This document shows positions 27,210 through 36,167 of a stretch of 64,000 nucleotides of DNA, one piece after another. The DNA is from Streptococcus sp. S5. Lineage in GTDB: Bacteria; Bacillota; Bacilli; Lactobacillales; Streptococcaceae. The position numbers were made by a program, and so were the translations under genes. The stretch's first letter is position 1, and every line of letters starts with the position of its first letter. The DNA lies in the NCBI RefSeq assembly GCF_034134805.1, contig NZ_CP139419.1, positions 1,922,001 through 1,986,000 of the forward strand. The letters run 5' to 3'. Below the pieces are notes generated by a model. It was given only the letters and a program-made list of their open reading frames with translations, was not told where the DNA came from and ran no database searches.

Positions 27210-29387
27210 TCAACTTCCTCCTTGACCTACTCCAGTCACATAATCTAAATAAGACCAATTTCGATAGGAATCTCGTGTGAAATATGAACTTCCATTTTCG
27301 TAATTATTTCCACCATTAATAGAGCTTTCTGCATCCTTTAATCCACTGAACAACTTATTAAATGGGATTGTCTCTATTTGATAATCACGATCTCCTTCAC
27401 CACTTAAAAGCCCCTTCAGTTCTGCATCATACGCCCCACTCGCCTTACTCTTATTAACTGCTTTACTAAAATTCTGTAACGCAATATACGGATCCTCCCC
27501 ATTTTTCATAGCCGTCTCAGCTATATAAGTTCGTAAGCCATTTTTCTCTAAATCTCGTTGTTTCAAATAGGCTTCCACATCAAAGCTTGGGCTGACGTAT
27601 CGACTGTTACTCTTTGCCCCCTCCTCTTTGAATGATGTCCCACCATATTGCCAAAACTCAGCCTCACTGTCGTTCTTCAAATTTTTGATCTCTTTATCAT
27701 ATTTTTCTTTTTTATCAAAATAATCGTAAATATTTTTAGAGATATTTAAAGCGCCCTCCGCTTTACTAGTGTATTTATCTACAGGCGTATCATTCCAAAT
27801 TTTTGAGGAAGAAACTGTTTCTCCACTGTCTATGAGCTTTTTGATATCTTTGTCTTCACTCATACCTGTCTCAACAATTCCTATTAAAACTCCAGCAGGT
27901 GCATATAACTTAGCTAAATCTTTCATTGTATTAGCCACTGTTTTTGGAAAAAGCATTGTTTTTTCAAGAGTTAAATCTTTAATTTTATCTATATTCCCTT
28001 GAATATTCAAATCTGTTTTTTCATCTATAATATCTGCTTTAACCTTTTTAATACCAGGAAGTGTTTGAGTTACAGAGAATGAGAATCCTTTACCATCTTT
28101 TCCTTTTGTTAATTTAAAACTATCCTTGTGAAAGAAAGCCTTTTGTAAGGAGGGATAAATTTTGGTTTCATAGCCACCATTGATTTTAGGTTCTTGAAGA
28201 GTTTGTGGTTTACCTTCCCCCATTTCATTAATAGCGGTATACATAAAAAGGCTATTTAGTTTTTCATACCATTCCACCTTGTTATTTAAAGACAATAATG
28301 CCTTACGGACCTCTTTGCTATTCTTCTTTTTAAAATATTCATCATAAGCTTCTCGTGGAGAACCTTGCGGAGGAAATTTTGGCATTATATCGTCAGCTTG
28401 AACCTTGTAAGCTCCTCCTGTAGCTTCTGATGCTGCAGACAATCTTAATGAATAATCCTTTACACTTTCTTGGTCTCGTTGAGTCAGAACCTCCATAAAA
28501 ATCGATAAATTTGGTACACTTCCATCTTCTTTTGGATGATTAACCTCATACATTAAACGCTCTACAATAATCTGTGACACTTCCAAACTAGAATCCTTCG
28601 TCTTCACATTTGCTAATTTCGTGAAAAACTCTTTTTTATCATCACCTTCACTTAAAATCACGGTCATAATTTCAGCATCTGCTTTAGTTTGAACCGCATC
28701 AAGGTAGTAAGCTTTATCAGATGTAAGAGTTTTATTGACAATGGAAGCCAACACAACATCCGGTGCAACCGCAAGTTTTGCTTCTGCTTCTTCAATATCT
28801 TTGCTCATCCCCATTAAATCTGACATAACTTCAAATAATGTTGCATTAAAAGTATCATGCGACGTTTGAATCTGATTGTGAGTCTTTTGTCGTGAATCTT
28901 TAGAATTTGCCAAACCTCCTTCAGCTGCTTGTTTTGTTGGCTCTAAACTTTCATTCTCAATCCCCAGAGCAGAAGTTGCTCTGTCAAACAATTCTTGTAG
29001 GTGCTTAATAGTATCCTTTATTGCGAATAACTGACTATCTGAGCCCTCATCTGTCAATTTTTTCACTAAATCTTGCATACCAGATCCACTTGTCCAAGCT
29101 TCCTTATTGAACCCTGCTCCACTTACACTACTTTCAAAGTGAGAAACACTACTTGCAAAATTTTCCATATACTTTGGATATCTATGAAACACTAGATTCT
29201 GCAAAATATTTAAACGCTCAAAAAAAGCTACTAACGCTAGAGCCTCATCATTCCCATTTCCCGTTTTAGAATTGAACTGCCTTTCCGTTTCACTAGCAGC
29301 TGCTTCAACTTCTTTCGAAAATTGTTGGATTGATTTTGCATAACGTCCTATTGCGGGTAAATCATGAACTTTAATAACATCATTCAT
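27210..29387 (-). CDS. LXG-like candidate T7SS effector
   Basis: 725 residues, no signal peptide, encoded directly behind essC. The first 210 or so residues are predicted to be long helices (SIQQFSKEVEAAASETERQF; ENFASSVSHFESSV; LFAIKDTIKHLQELFDRATS) with a central WTSG turn, as in LXG targeting domains. The remaining 500 residues are lysine-rich and match no toxin family that I know; a short hydrophobic stretch YAPAGVLIGIVETGM lies near 495. A small DUF5082-like coiled coil precedes it and a membrane protein follows, the usual LXG gene order. Low GC compared with essC suggests that the module was exchanged as a unit. Activity unknown. Confidence 0.65.
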   Translation of the reverse strand: MNDVIKVHDLPAIGRYAKSIQQFSKEVEAAASETERQFNSKTGNGNDEALALVAFFERLNILQNLVFHRYPKYMENFASSVSHFESSVSGAGFNKEAWTSGSGMQDLVKKLTDEGSDSQLFAIKDTIKHLQELFDRATSALGIENESLEPTKQAAEGGLANSKDSRQKTHNQIQTSHDTFNATLFEVMSDLMGMSKDIEEAEAKLAVAPDVVLASIVNKTLTSDKAYYLDAVQTKADAEIMTVILSEGDDKKEFFTKLANVKTKDSSLEVSQIIVERLMYEVNHPKEDGSVPNLSIFMEVLTQRDQESVKDYSLRLSAASEATGGAYKVQADDIMPKFPPQGSPREAYDEYFKKKNSKEVRKALLSLNNKVEWYEKLNSLFMYTAINEMGEGKPQTLQEPKINGGYETKIYPSLQKAFFHKDSFKLTKGKDGKGFSFSVTQTLPGIKKVKADIIDEKTDLNIQGNIDKIKDLTLEKTMLFPKTVANTMKDLAKLYAPAGVLIGIVETGMSEDKDIKKLIDSGETVSSSKIWNDTPVDKYTSKAEGALNISKNIYDYFDKKEKYDKEIKNLKNDSEAEFWQYGGTSFKEEGAKSNSRYVSPSFDVEAYLKQRDLEKNGLRTYIAETAMKNGEDPYIALQNFSKAVNKSKASGAYDAELKGLLSGEGDRDYQIETIPFNKLFSGLKDAESSINGGNNYENGSSYFTRDSYRNWSYLDYVTGVGQGGS

Positions 29388-29390
29388 ATT

Positions 29391-29759
29391 TTATTTCTCC
29401 TTTGTCGTCAACAGTTGATTAAGTAACAAATTCATTTTATTTTCTAATCCAAACTTTTGACTCTCTAACTCATGAATCTTATTAGACACCTTCTCAGAAA
29501 CATTATCTATCTTTGTATCAAAATCTCGTTTAATGTTCTTTAATAAATCTTGTTCAAAACTTGTGTCTTTTGAATACTTCGCACCTGCTATATTATAATT
29601 ACTTTTAATGTTTTCATCGTTAATTAACACATAGTTGACGGTTGTTGGAAACGATTCTAAAGATCCTTTTATTTCAGTTAATTTAGCAATTTTTGCATTT
29701 AGTGTTGAGATAGCTTGACTTGTTTCATTCATAGATGCAATTATGGCTGCTTTCCCCAT
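29391..29759 (-). CDS. DUF5082/YwqH-like coiled-coil protein
   Basis: A 122-residue protein made of two long helices (TSQAISTLNAKIAKLTEIKG; VSNKIHELESQKFGLENKMN). It matches in length, position and character the DUF5082 (YwqH) proteins that precede LXG genes in Bacillus and streptococci and are thought to help deliver them. No membrane segment. AGAAGGGGGATG precedes its ATG. It starts 14 bp after the essC stop and ends 3 bp before the LXG-like gene. Confidence 0.65.
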   Translation of the reverse strand: MGKAAIIASMNETSQAISTLNAKIAKLTEIKGSLESFPTTVNYVLINDENIKSNYNIAGAKYSKDTSFEQDLLKNIKRDFDTKIDNVSEKVSNKIHELESQKFGLENKMNLLLNQLLTTKEK

Positions 29760-29773
29760 ACTTCATCCCCCTT

Positions 29774-32700
29774 CTATTTCATTAATACTTTCACTTTTCT
29801 TACAAATCCATCTTCTACATAGTAGTTCACCTGGCTATCAAGTGGTTCTTCACGGACTGGTCGATTAATAACATTCAGGACACTTTGGTCTGTAATCCGC
29901 ATGGCCACGATCGCTTGTTTATAGAGTTTGATAGATTTTGATACTTCGTCAATTTTTCGATTCAACTGACTGCCACTCATGGCTACTGTAGCATAACCTG
30001 CACGCGCCCCTTTTTCAAGGACATAGTTCAGACTAGATTGCAGATCCATACTTAGATCATTCATAAGTTCTAGCTGATTGTATAGCACAATCGTTGCTTC
30101 ATGTTGCGATTTCTGCTGTTCCAATCTCAATTGGATATTTTCTTCCATTTTCTTGATTCCAGCTACATAGTCTTCCTTCGTAGAGAGAATCGTCACACCT
30201 TCCATCTCTGGCAATTCATTGAAGGATGGCGCCAACACAATCACCTTTTGCTTGCTACGAGCGATTTGTTCGACGAATTGTGTCATCTGCTCTTCCTTAT
30301 CTGTCAGATAGAGAAGGTTACCTTTCTTGAGATCCCATGTCACAGGCTCAACTGTTTCCAGATCCAATCCGAGTGGTACTTTTCCTTCATCCAGCAAGGA
30401 TGCTACATCCTCACGTCCGTAGAAGGCTGCTTCTGTCAACTCATCTGGCACCATTGGGATGCCTGCTGGGGTGCGGCCTGTCCACATCTCTTTGAGGCTT
30501 TGGACTTGGTCGCGGAGATTGTTGATGATTTGGATATCATTGTCCCCTGCGACTGGTAGGGCAAACTGGACGACATCGACTTCGTCACGCTTCATGAGTG
30601 CCCGTCCCTTGATGTCTTCCATCGTAGACGCTAGTGGGGTTGCTCCCACGATACCGCGGACTTCAGAGATATCATTTTGTGGCAAGGTCAGCTGGTGCTT
30701 GAAGTTTGAATAGAGCTGTGCCCGTAGGTTGTTTTGACGGCTAGCTGTGATGATCAAGTGCACACCGATGCTGAGACCTTCACGAGAGATCCGCATAAAG
30801 AGCTTGAAGAGATCTGTCTCATAAGGCTCGTCCTTCATAGACTCATAGCTATCCATGAGGATGACCATGGTTGGCTCTTGCTTGCCAGTCACTTCACGGT
30901 AGAGGGCGATGGTGCCGACACCATGCTCAGAGAGGAGCTTCTTGCGACGATCCAACTCGCGGTTGATGATCCGGATGAATTTCTGGATTTTCTCCGTCTG
31001 ATCCAGCAAGAGACTATCGGCCACATGTGGCAATTGAGTCAAGGGTGCTAGACCATTAGTTCCGAAATCAAGCAGGTACATGGTCAGATTTTCTGGGCTT
31101 TGCTTGCGAGCCAGATCCATTGTGGCTGTCTGGAGGAAAGTGGTCTTTCCTGTACCTGGACTTCCGTAAAGGAGGATATTCCCATCTTTTGACAGATCGA
31201 TAGCAACAGCTTCTTGCTTTTGCGCTTGCGGGATATCGGCGACCCCGATCAGGACGTTTGGAGCTGTCCGTTTTTGCCAAGCCTCGATCGGCACGACCTT
31301 GTCCAACTCATCCAGCGTGATCCGCTCTTTGAGCGGTGGCAACCATGGTTGGGCCACGGCTACGATGCCTTCTTGTTGGTGCAGGTGATTGATTTCTTGT
31401 ACGATGACATCCAGTTCTGTCGGCACTTCCTTGATTTCTTCTGCCATATCAAGACCAGAGAGGTCTTGGTTGAGGACTTCGTATTGGCCCAGTTCATTAA
31501 TCAAGTAGATGGTATGGTCTTCGATCCCTAGCTGGTCCTTCTCAGGCTGGTAGTCTGCTCCAGACCAAGCGGTTTGGAAGAGTTCATAGACTTCGTTATT
31601 CCCGACTTGGAGGTAGGCACGACCGGTCTGAGTGATCTCGGCCGCATCTGCTGTCCGCAGCATCTCCATAGAGTCGCCACGGTCTGCCACCTTGAGGGCT
31701 AGCTTGAAGCGGGAGTTGGACCAGATCTGGTCATCCACGACCCCAGAAGGTTTTTGTGTCGCAAGGATCAAGTGCACCCCGAGGGAACGCCCGACACGCG
31801 CGATAGAGACCAATTCCTTGATGAAGTCTGGTTGGTTGACCTTAAGTTCGGCGAACTCATCACTGATCAAGAAGAGGTGAGGAAGCGGTTCGGTCGCTTC
31901 ACCGAGTTTAAATTTCTTTTGATATTGGTTGATATGGTTGACCCCATATTGACCAAAGAGACGCTCCCGACGATGGATCTCCGCATTGATAGAGGCTAGG
32001 GCCCGCATGGACTGGGCACCATCCAAGTTGGTGATGGTCCCAAGCAAGTGAGGCAGATCCTTGAAGAGGTTGGCCATTCCCCCACCCTTGTAGTCGATGA
32101 GGAGGAAAGCCACATCGTGTGGGTGGAAGTTGACAGCAAGGCTTAGGATATAAGATTGAATGGTCTCAGACTTACCAGAACCGGTTGTTCCTGCGATCAA
32201 ACCGTGTGGTCCATGGGCTTTTTCATGGAGATTGAGATAGACCAAATCGTCCTTCCCGCGCAGACCGATCGGCACTGCCAAACTTTGGTAAGGGGCATGG
32301 CTCTCCCAACGACTCAAGACCTTAAGGTCATTGAAAGTTTCCGCCTGGTACATTTCAAGGAAGGTCACCGAGTCTGGAATTGAGCTCTTGAGCTGTTGGA
32401 TATGCTTCAGTGGGGCAAGGCCACGCGAGATGGCTTCCTTGTCATAACCTTCAGGGAAGTGATCCAATTGGAAGTCAAGCTCCCGAAGAACCCCTTCTTG
32501 CAAGAGCAATTGCCCTTGGTTGCGGTCCTTGATAGAGATAACGGTTTGGATATTTTCAGAAAGAGATGAGAGCACATCTGCCACATAGATAATGGAGCAG
32601 CCGAGCTCTGTCGGATCCTCACGGAAGAACTCCATGATGACATGGTCCAAAATCAAGGTCTCATCGGTGATGAGGACCACATAGTGAGGGTGGAAGATCT

Positions 32701-34174
32701 TGGTATCATTGGCTTTTTCTTCCTCTTTTTGCGCCTTGCGGAGCTTGAGGATTTGGTTGAGACTGTTCAAGACCTGATCGCGTGTCCGCTGATTGTAGAC
32801 AAAGCTACGGACATTCATATCTTGCAGAGTCGCATGAGGCAACCAGCGCATCCAATCCCAGCTTTCTTTTTCCTCTTCTGGAATGATCGGAATAATGGTC
32901 AGATCATGGTAAGAATGAAAGACAGCCAATTGGGCAACCAGGAGTTGCAACTGTTCTAGTACGATGGGACGAGGGCCGACGTACCCGACAGGTCCCCGAT
33001 TAAGACTGGCTACAATCGGAAGATTGTCGATTTTTTGATGAGCTTGGAAAAGGGCATAACCTTCTTCTTCCAAGGCATCTTTCTTCCCACTGCGCTCTTC
33101 CTGACCATATTTGAGCTCATAGCTGGTTGGAACCTTGCCCAAGCCCAAACGATAGGCCAAAAAGTCAAAATGAAGCGGTGTTTTTTCGTAGATTCGCGAG
33201 TCATAACGTTTGACCATCTTGGTCAAGTCTTCAATCGCTGGGAAATGGTAAAACATACCTTCTCGCTGCTTCCGAGATAGCTGTTCCAAGTCCTTGGCCT
33301 TGTCCTTGAGATAGAGATGGTAGAGCTCCACGCGCTCTTTCTTGTCTTCTTTGTATTTCTTACGATTCTTGAAGAAGCCTTGTACCGAAAAGATCACACT
33401 GACCACAGACATGGATACCGTCGCGATGATATAGAGTCCCCGCGGTTGGAAAATGGTGATCAAGAGGGTTACCCCAACCATGATGAGGGGTGGCATGATC
33501 AACTTCAAGAGTTCATCCGATGGCTTTTGAGGCTCCGCTCCCGGTGGATTGATCAAGATCTTGTCTTCCGAACTCCGGTAGATAATTCGCGGAGACCGGT
33601 GGTACTCTGGATAGTCCTTGTAGAAGTCATAGCGTGAATGCAAACGCGGCACTAGATAAGGACTCACTTCGACAGCCCCTTCCACGCCAAATTCTTCTGG
33701 ATAGAGCTTAAAGGTCACATCTCCAATAGCCAGTTCATCCCCAAAGGCCAGTGGAAAAGTCGTTTCACTGACGAGTTTGTGGTTATGGTAGAGTTTTCCG
33801 GATAAGAGCTGACAAGTCCATGTCTGCTCTTTTTTTACAAGGAGAAAGCGCACTGGATAGTGCAAGCGCACATCCGCACCCTTTTCATCTGCTACGAGAA
33901 TTTCTTCCTTGTCTAGCAGTTCATAGGCATGGACTTCTCCTGTCGCCAAGTAGCAGACCACATCTCCAAGGATCTTGCTATTTTCGAGCACGCCCTTGTC
34001 TTCCCCATACTGGTAGAAGATTTCCCCTTGACTCCATTGGAAATGAAGGGGATTTTCTTGCGAAGCCAGGGTCAACTGAGCTGTTTCTTGATTCGATACG
34101 GTCGCTGTTTTTCCCTCTTCTAGCGCTAGCTCATAGCGAAAACCTTTTTTATAGAGTATGATACGTTTTTTCAT
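29774..34174 (-). CDS. essC: type VII secretion ATPase EssC
   Basis: FtsK/SpoIIIE-type motor of the T7SSb membrane complex, 1466 residues. Two N-terminal FHA-like domains (about 1-190), a pair of membrane helices (about 225-268) and three ATPase domains follow. D1 has GTTGSGKSE near 661 and Walker B LFLISDE; D2 has GSPGTGKTT near 1003 and VILMDSYE; D3 has no good Walker A (GNLLYLTDKEEQM) and is probably degenerate, as in other EssC proteins. Cargo WXG100/LXG pairs are thought to dock on D3. It follows essB by 3 bp and precedes a variable effector module, as in EssC-typed loci. Confidence 0.97.
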   Translation of the reverse strand: MKKRIILYKKGFRYELALEEGKTATVSNQETAQLTLASQENPLHFQWSQGEIFYQYGEDKGVLENSKILGDVVCYLATGEVHAYELLDKEEILVADEKGADVRLHYPVRFLLVKKEQTWTCQLLSGKLYHNHKLVSETTFPLAFGDELAIGDVTFKLYPEEFGVEGAVEVSPYLVPRLHSRYDFYKDYPEYHRSPRIIYRSSEDKILINPPGAEPQKPSDELLKLIMPPLIMVGVTLLITIFQPRGLYIIATVSMSVVSVIFSVQGFFKNRKKYKEDKKERVELYHLYLKDKAKDLEQLSRKQREGMFYHFPAIEDLTKMVKRYDSRIYEKTPLHFDFLAYRLGLGKVPTSYELKYGQEERSGKKDALEEEGYALFQAHQKIDNLPIVASLNRGPVGYVGPRPIVLEQLQLLVAQLAVFHSYHDLTIIPIIPEEEKESWDWMRWLPHATLQDMNVRSFVYNQRTRDQVLNSLNQILKLRKAQKEEEKANDTKIFHPHYVVLITDETLILDHVIMEFFREDPTELGCSIIYVADVLSSLSENIQTVISIKDRNQGQLLLQEGVLRELDFQLDHFPEGYDKEAISRGLAPLKHIQQLKSSIPDSVTFLEMYQAETFNDLKVLSRWESHAPYQSLAVPIGLRGKDDLVYLNLHEKAHGPHGLIAGTTGSGKSETIQSYILSLAVNFHPHDVAFLLIDYKGGGMANLFKDLPHLLGTITNLDGAQSMRALASINAEIHRRERLFGQYGVNHINQYQKKFKLGEATEPLPHLFLISDEFAELKVNQPDFIKELVSIARVGRSLGVHLILATQKPSGVVDDQIWSNSRFKLALKVADRGDSMEMLRTADAAEITQTGRAYLQVGNNEVYELFQTAWSGADYQPEKDQLGIEDHTIYLINELGQYEVLNQDLSGLDMAEEIKEVPTELDVIVQEINHLHQQEGIVAVAQPWLPPLKERITLDELDKVVPIEAWQKRTAPNVLIGVADIPQAQKQEAVAIDLSKDGNILLYGSPGTGKTTFLQTATMDLARKQSPENLTMYLLDFGTNGLAPLTQLPHVADSLLLDQTEKIQKFIRIINRELDRRKKLLSEHGVGTIALYREVTGKQEPTMVILMDSYESMKDEPYETDLFKLFMRISREGLSIGVHLIITASRQNNLRAQLYSNFKHQLTLPQNDISEVRGIVGATPLASTMEDIKGRALMKRDEVDVVQFALPVAGDNDIQIINNLRDQVQSLKEMWTGRTPAGIPMVPDELTEAAFYGREDVASLLDEGKVPLGLDLETVEPVTWDLKKGNLLYLTDKEEQMTQFVEQIARSKQKVIVLAPSFNELPEMEGVTILSTKEDYVAGIKKMEENIQLRLEQQKSQHEATIVLYNQLELMNDLSMDLQSSLNYVLEKGARAGYATVAMSGSQLNRKIDEVSKSIKLYKQAIVAMRITDQSVLNVINRPVREEPLDSQVNYYVEDGFVRKVKVLMK

Positions 34175-34177
34175 AGA

Positions 34178-35482
34178 CTACTCCTTGTGTTCGCTAGACT
34201 CAGTCGAGCTTGCAGTTGTAGAAGACGAGCTTTCTGTTGAGGAACCTTCTGTAGACGAAGCCGTTGTTGAGCTGCTAGTGGAAGCTTTGGTTTCATCCTT
34301 CTCTGCTTCCAAGAGTTTAGAGCGGGCATCCCAGTATTTCTTGTATTCACCCTCAAGCTCAGAGAGTTTCTTCTCGCGCTGTTCACCAGAGAGTTTTTCG
34401 CTATCACGTGTCGCCTTGATTTCTTTACGAAGGGCATAGATAATCAAGTCTGAATCGTCGATCCGCTTGGCTGTATCCAGCGCTTGGGTAAAGTCATGAC
34501 GGCCGATATAGATCCAGTAGTGGAGATAGAGACTGTCTGACTTGAGCGTGACGTTATTGAGGATGACCTTCTTTTGATCCTCTGAGAAATTCAAGCCTTG
34601 CAAATAAGACGTTGCCAACTCATATTTCTGCGTCATCGGAAGACTGCTTGGAGCCACTCCTTCCAACTCATCGATCACACCGGTGTAGTCTACTTTAAGA
34701 AAAGCAGTATCCGCTTGAAGTAACTTTTCTTTAAAGGGTGCTTGGAAAAAGACCAAATAGATCCAAGGCAAGAGTAAGAGAGCCACTACAGCGGAAAGCC
34801 ATACGGTTGCCAACTTAAAGATTCGGTGTTGACGGCTTGAAACCAAGGTCAAGGTCTTTTCTTCCTCTTCTTTGCGCTCTTTGTACGCTTTCTCTAAGAG
34901 GGCTTTCATCTCTTCTAAGCTAGCAGCATCACGGATTTCCACCAAGAAATCAGGTAGATCTTCTAATTCGAGTGTCCCTTGATAGAGTTCCATGAAATCC
35001 CAGTCCCCAAAAAGAGTGACCGCATAGCACTTGGCCTGACGCAAGAATTCAACCTGATCCCACTTGCGTGGCACCATCATCCCCGGCACTCCGCGATAAG
35101 CGATCTTGACTTGCGCATCCTTGGTCACAAACAAATTGATAGGATGCAACATAAAGGTCACCGGAAGCTCCAAGGCTGGCGCCAAATCCAAGACATTGAT
35201 AGCTAGACGCAGACGGTCTGACACGGGTAATTCTTGGATTTCTTCAGCACTCAATCCTAGCGCATCTGTCTGATAGGTCAGATGAATCTGGTCTTGATCA
35301 GCTGTCATGCTTTGCTCTAAAAACAAGGGATGATGGAGATCCAAAATCCATAAATTGCGTAAATCCTGGCTATCCACTTCTGAACGCTTAAGGTCCAGCC
35401 GCCAGCTCGTTTCTTCTTTTTCAAAACGGAAGACTTGTTCTTCCAGTGTAAATTGTTCTTCTTTCACCTTACCACTCCTCAA
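34178..35482 (-). CDS. essB: type VII secretion protein EssB
   Basis: Structural membrane component of T7SSb, 434 residues. A cytosolic pseudokinase-like N-terminal domain (about 1-215), one membrane helix (LATVWLSAVVALLLLPWIYL near 225-245) and an extracellular helical domain are visible. The last 40 residues are an unusual Ser/Thr/Glu tract (TSSSTTASSTEGSSTESSSS in part), a low-complexity tail that may vary between strains. It overlaps esaB by 14 bp and precedes essC by 3 bp, so it is translationally coupled in the T7SS operon. Confidence 0.93.
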   Translation of the reverse strand: MRSGKVKEEQFTLEEQVFRFEKEETSWRLDLKRSEVDSQDLRNLWILDLHHPLFLEQSMTADQDQIHLTYQTDALGLSAEEIQELPVSDRLRLAINVLDLAPALELPVTFMLHPINLFVTKDAQVKIAYRGVPGMMVPRKWDQVEFLRQAKCYAVTLFGDWDFMELYQGTLELEDLPDFLVEIRDAASLEEMKALLEKAYKERKEEEEKTLTLVSSRQHRIFKLATVWLSAVVALLLLPWIYLVFFQAPFKEKLLQADTAFLKVDYTGVIDELEGVAPSSLPMTQKYELATSYLQGLNFSEDQKKVILNNVTLKSDSLYLHYWIYIGRHDFTQALDTAKRIDDSDLIIYALRKEIKATRDSEKLSGEQREKKLSELEGEYKKYWDARSKLLEAEKDETKASTSSSTTASSTEGSSTESSSSTTASSTESSEHKE

Positions 35483-35711
35483 TCTCGATCAGATCACCAC
35501 TCGTGATCGGATACTCTTGTACCACCTTGCCTTCATCTAGCAAGATGCCCTTATTTACCACGCGCAACTGATACTTGCTTCTAGGTTCCATGGCAGACCC
35601 AAAGATCTGATCCAATTCCCGAATCAAGCGTCGCACCTCCATCCGTGTTGGGATTCGGAGGTCATGGCTTGCACCATTCATACGGAAGGTGACATTGATA
35701 TGTTGGTCCAT
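35469..35711 (-). CDS. esaB: EsaB, ubiquitin-like T7SS protein
   Basis: An 80-residue cytosolic protein of the YukD/EsaB ubiquitin-like family (MDQHINVTFRMNGASHDLRI, then KYQLRVVNKGILLDEGKVVQEYPITSGDLI in part), the expected length. EsaB is needed for T7SS activity, probably by regulation or assembly. It begins directly after the essA stop and overlaps essB by 14 bp. Confidence 0.93.
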   Translation of the reverse strand: MDQHINVTFRMNGASHDLRIPTRMEVRRLIRELDQIFGSAMEPRSKYQLRVVNKGILLDEGKVVQEYPITSGDLIEIEEW

Positions 35712-36167
35712 CTAGGCCTCTTTTCTATAGATTCGATAGGAAATATAGCCAGCAATCCCAAAGAGAAGGGCACTCCAAGCCAGCATTTGCAAGGCTGGAA
35801 TAAAATCCGACAAGCTGGCCGAATTGTCCTCCACATTGGACTCGAATTTAGATAATTTTTGATTTTCAGGCTGGAACAGGTCCGCTTCAGGCCCCGTTTT
35901 TTTCTTTCCCTTTATAGCAGAAAACAACTGGCCGTCTGAATCGGTCAATTGTTTCTCTTGCTTGCGTTTTTCATCTGCTAATTTTTTCTGATCCTTCTCA
36001 TTGAAAAGAGACTCAGTCGCATCCAATTGGCCCCCAAGTGTCTTTTCCTGCTCTGTCTCAAGACGTGAGTTGTTGACCTGCAGACGATTATCAATAAAAT
36101 CATCTGCAGAAACAACAACCGCTGGCAAGAGACTTAAGACAAAGAGAAGATACATCATTTTTTTCAT
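35712..36167 (-). CDS. essA: type VII secretion protein EssA
   Basis: A 151-residue T7SSb membrane protein: a cleavable-type N-terminal signal (MMYLLFVLSLLPAVVVSADD), a charged, helical extracellular part rich in Lys, Glu and Gln, and one C-terminal membrane helix (MLAWSALLFGIAGYISYRIY). It is identified mainly by this layout and by its place between esaA and esaB. It overlaps esaA by 4 bp (ATGA). Confidence 0.9.
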   Translation of the reverse strand: MKKMMYLLFVLSLLPAVVVSADDFIDNRLQVNNSRLETEQEKTLGGQLDATESLFNEKDQKKLADEKRKQEKQLTDSDGQLFSAIKGKKKTGPEADLFQPENQKLSKFESNVEDNSASLSDFIPALQMLAWSALLFGIAGYISYRIYRKEA

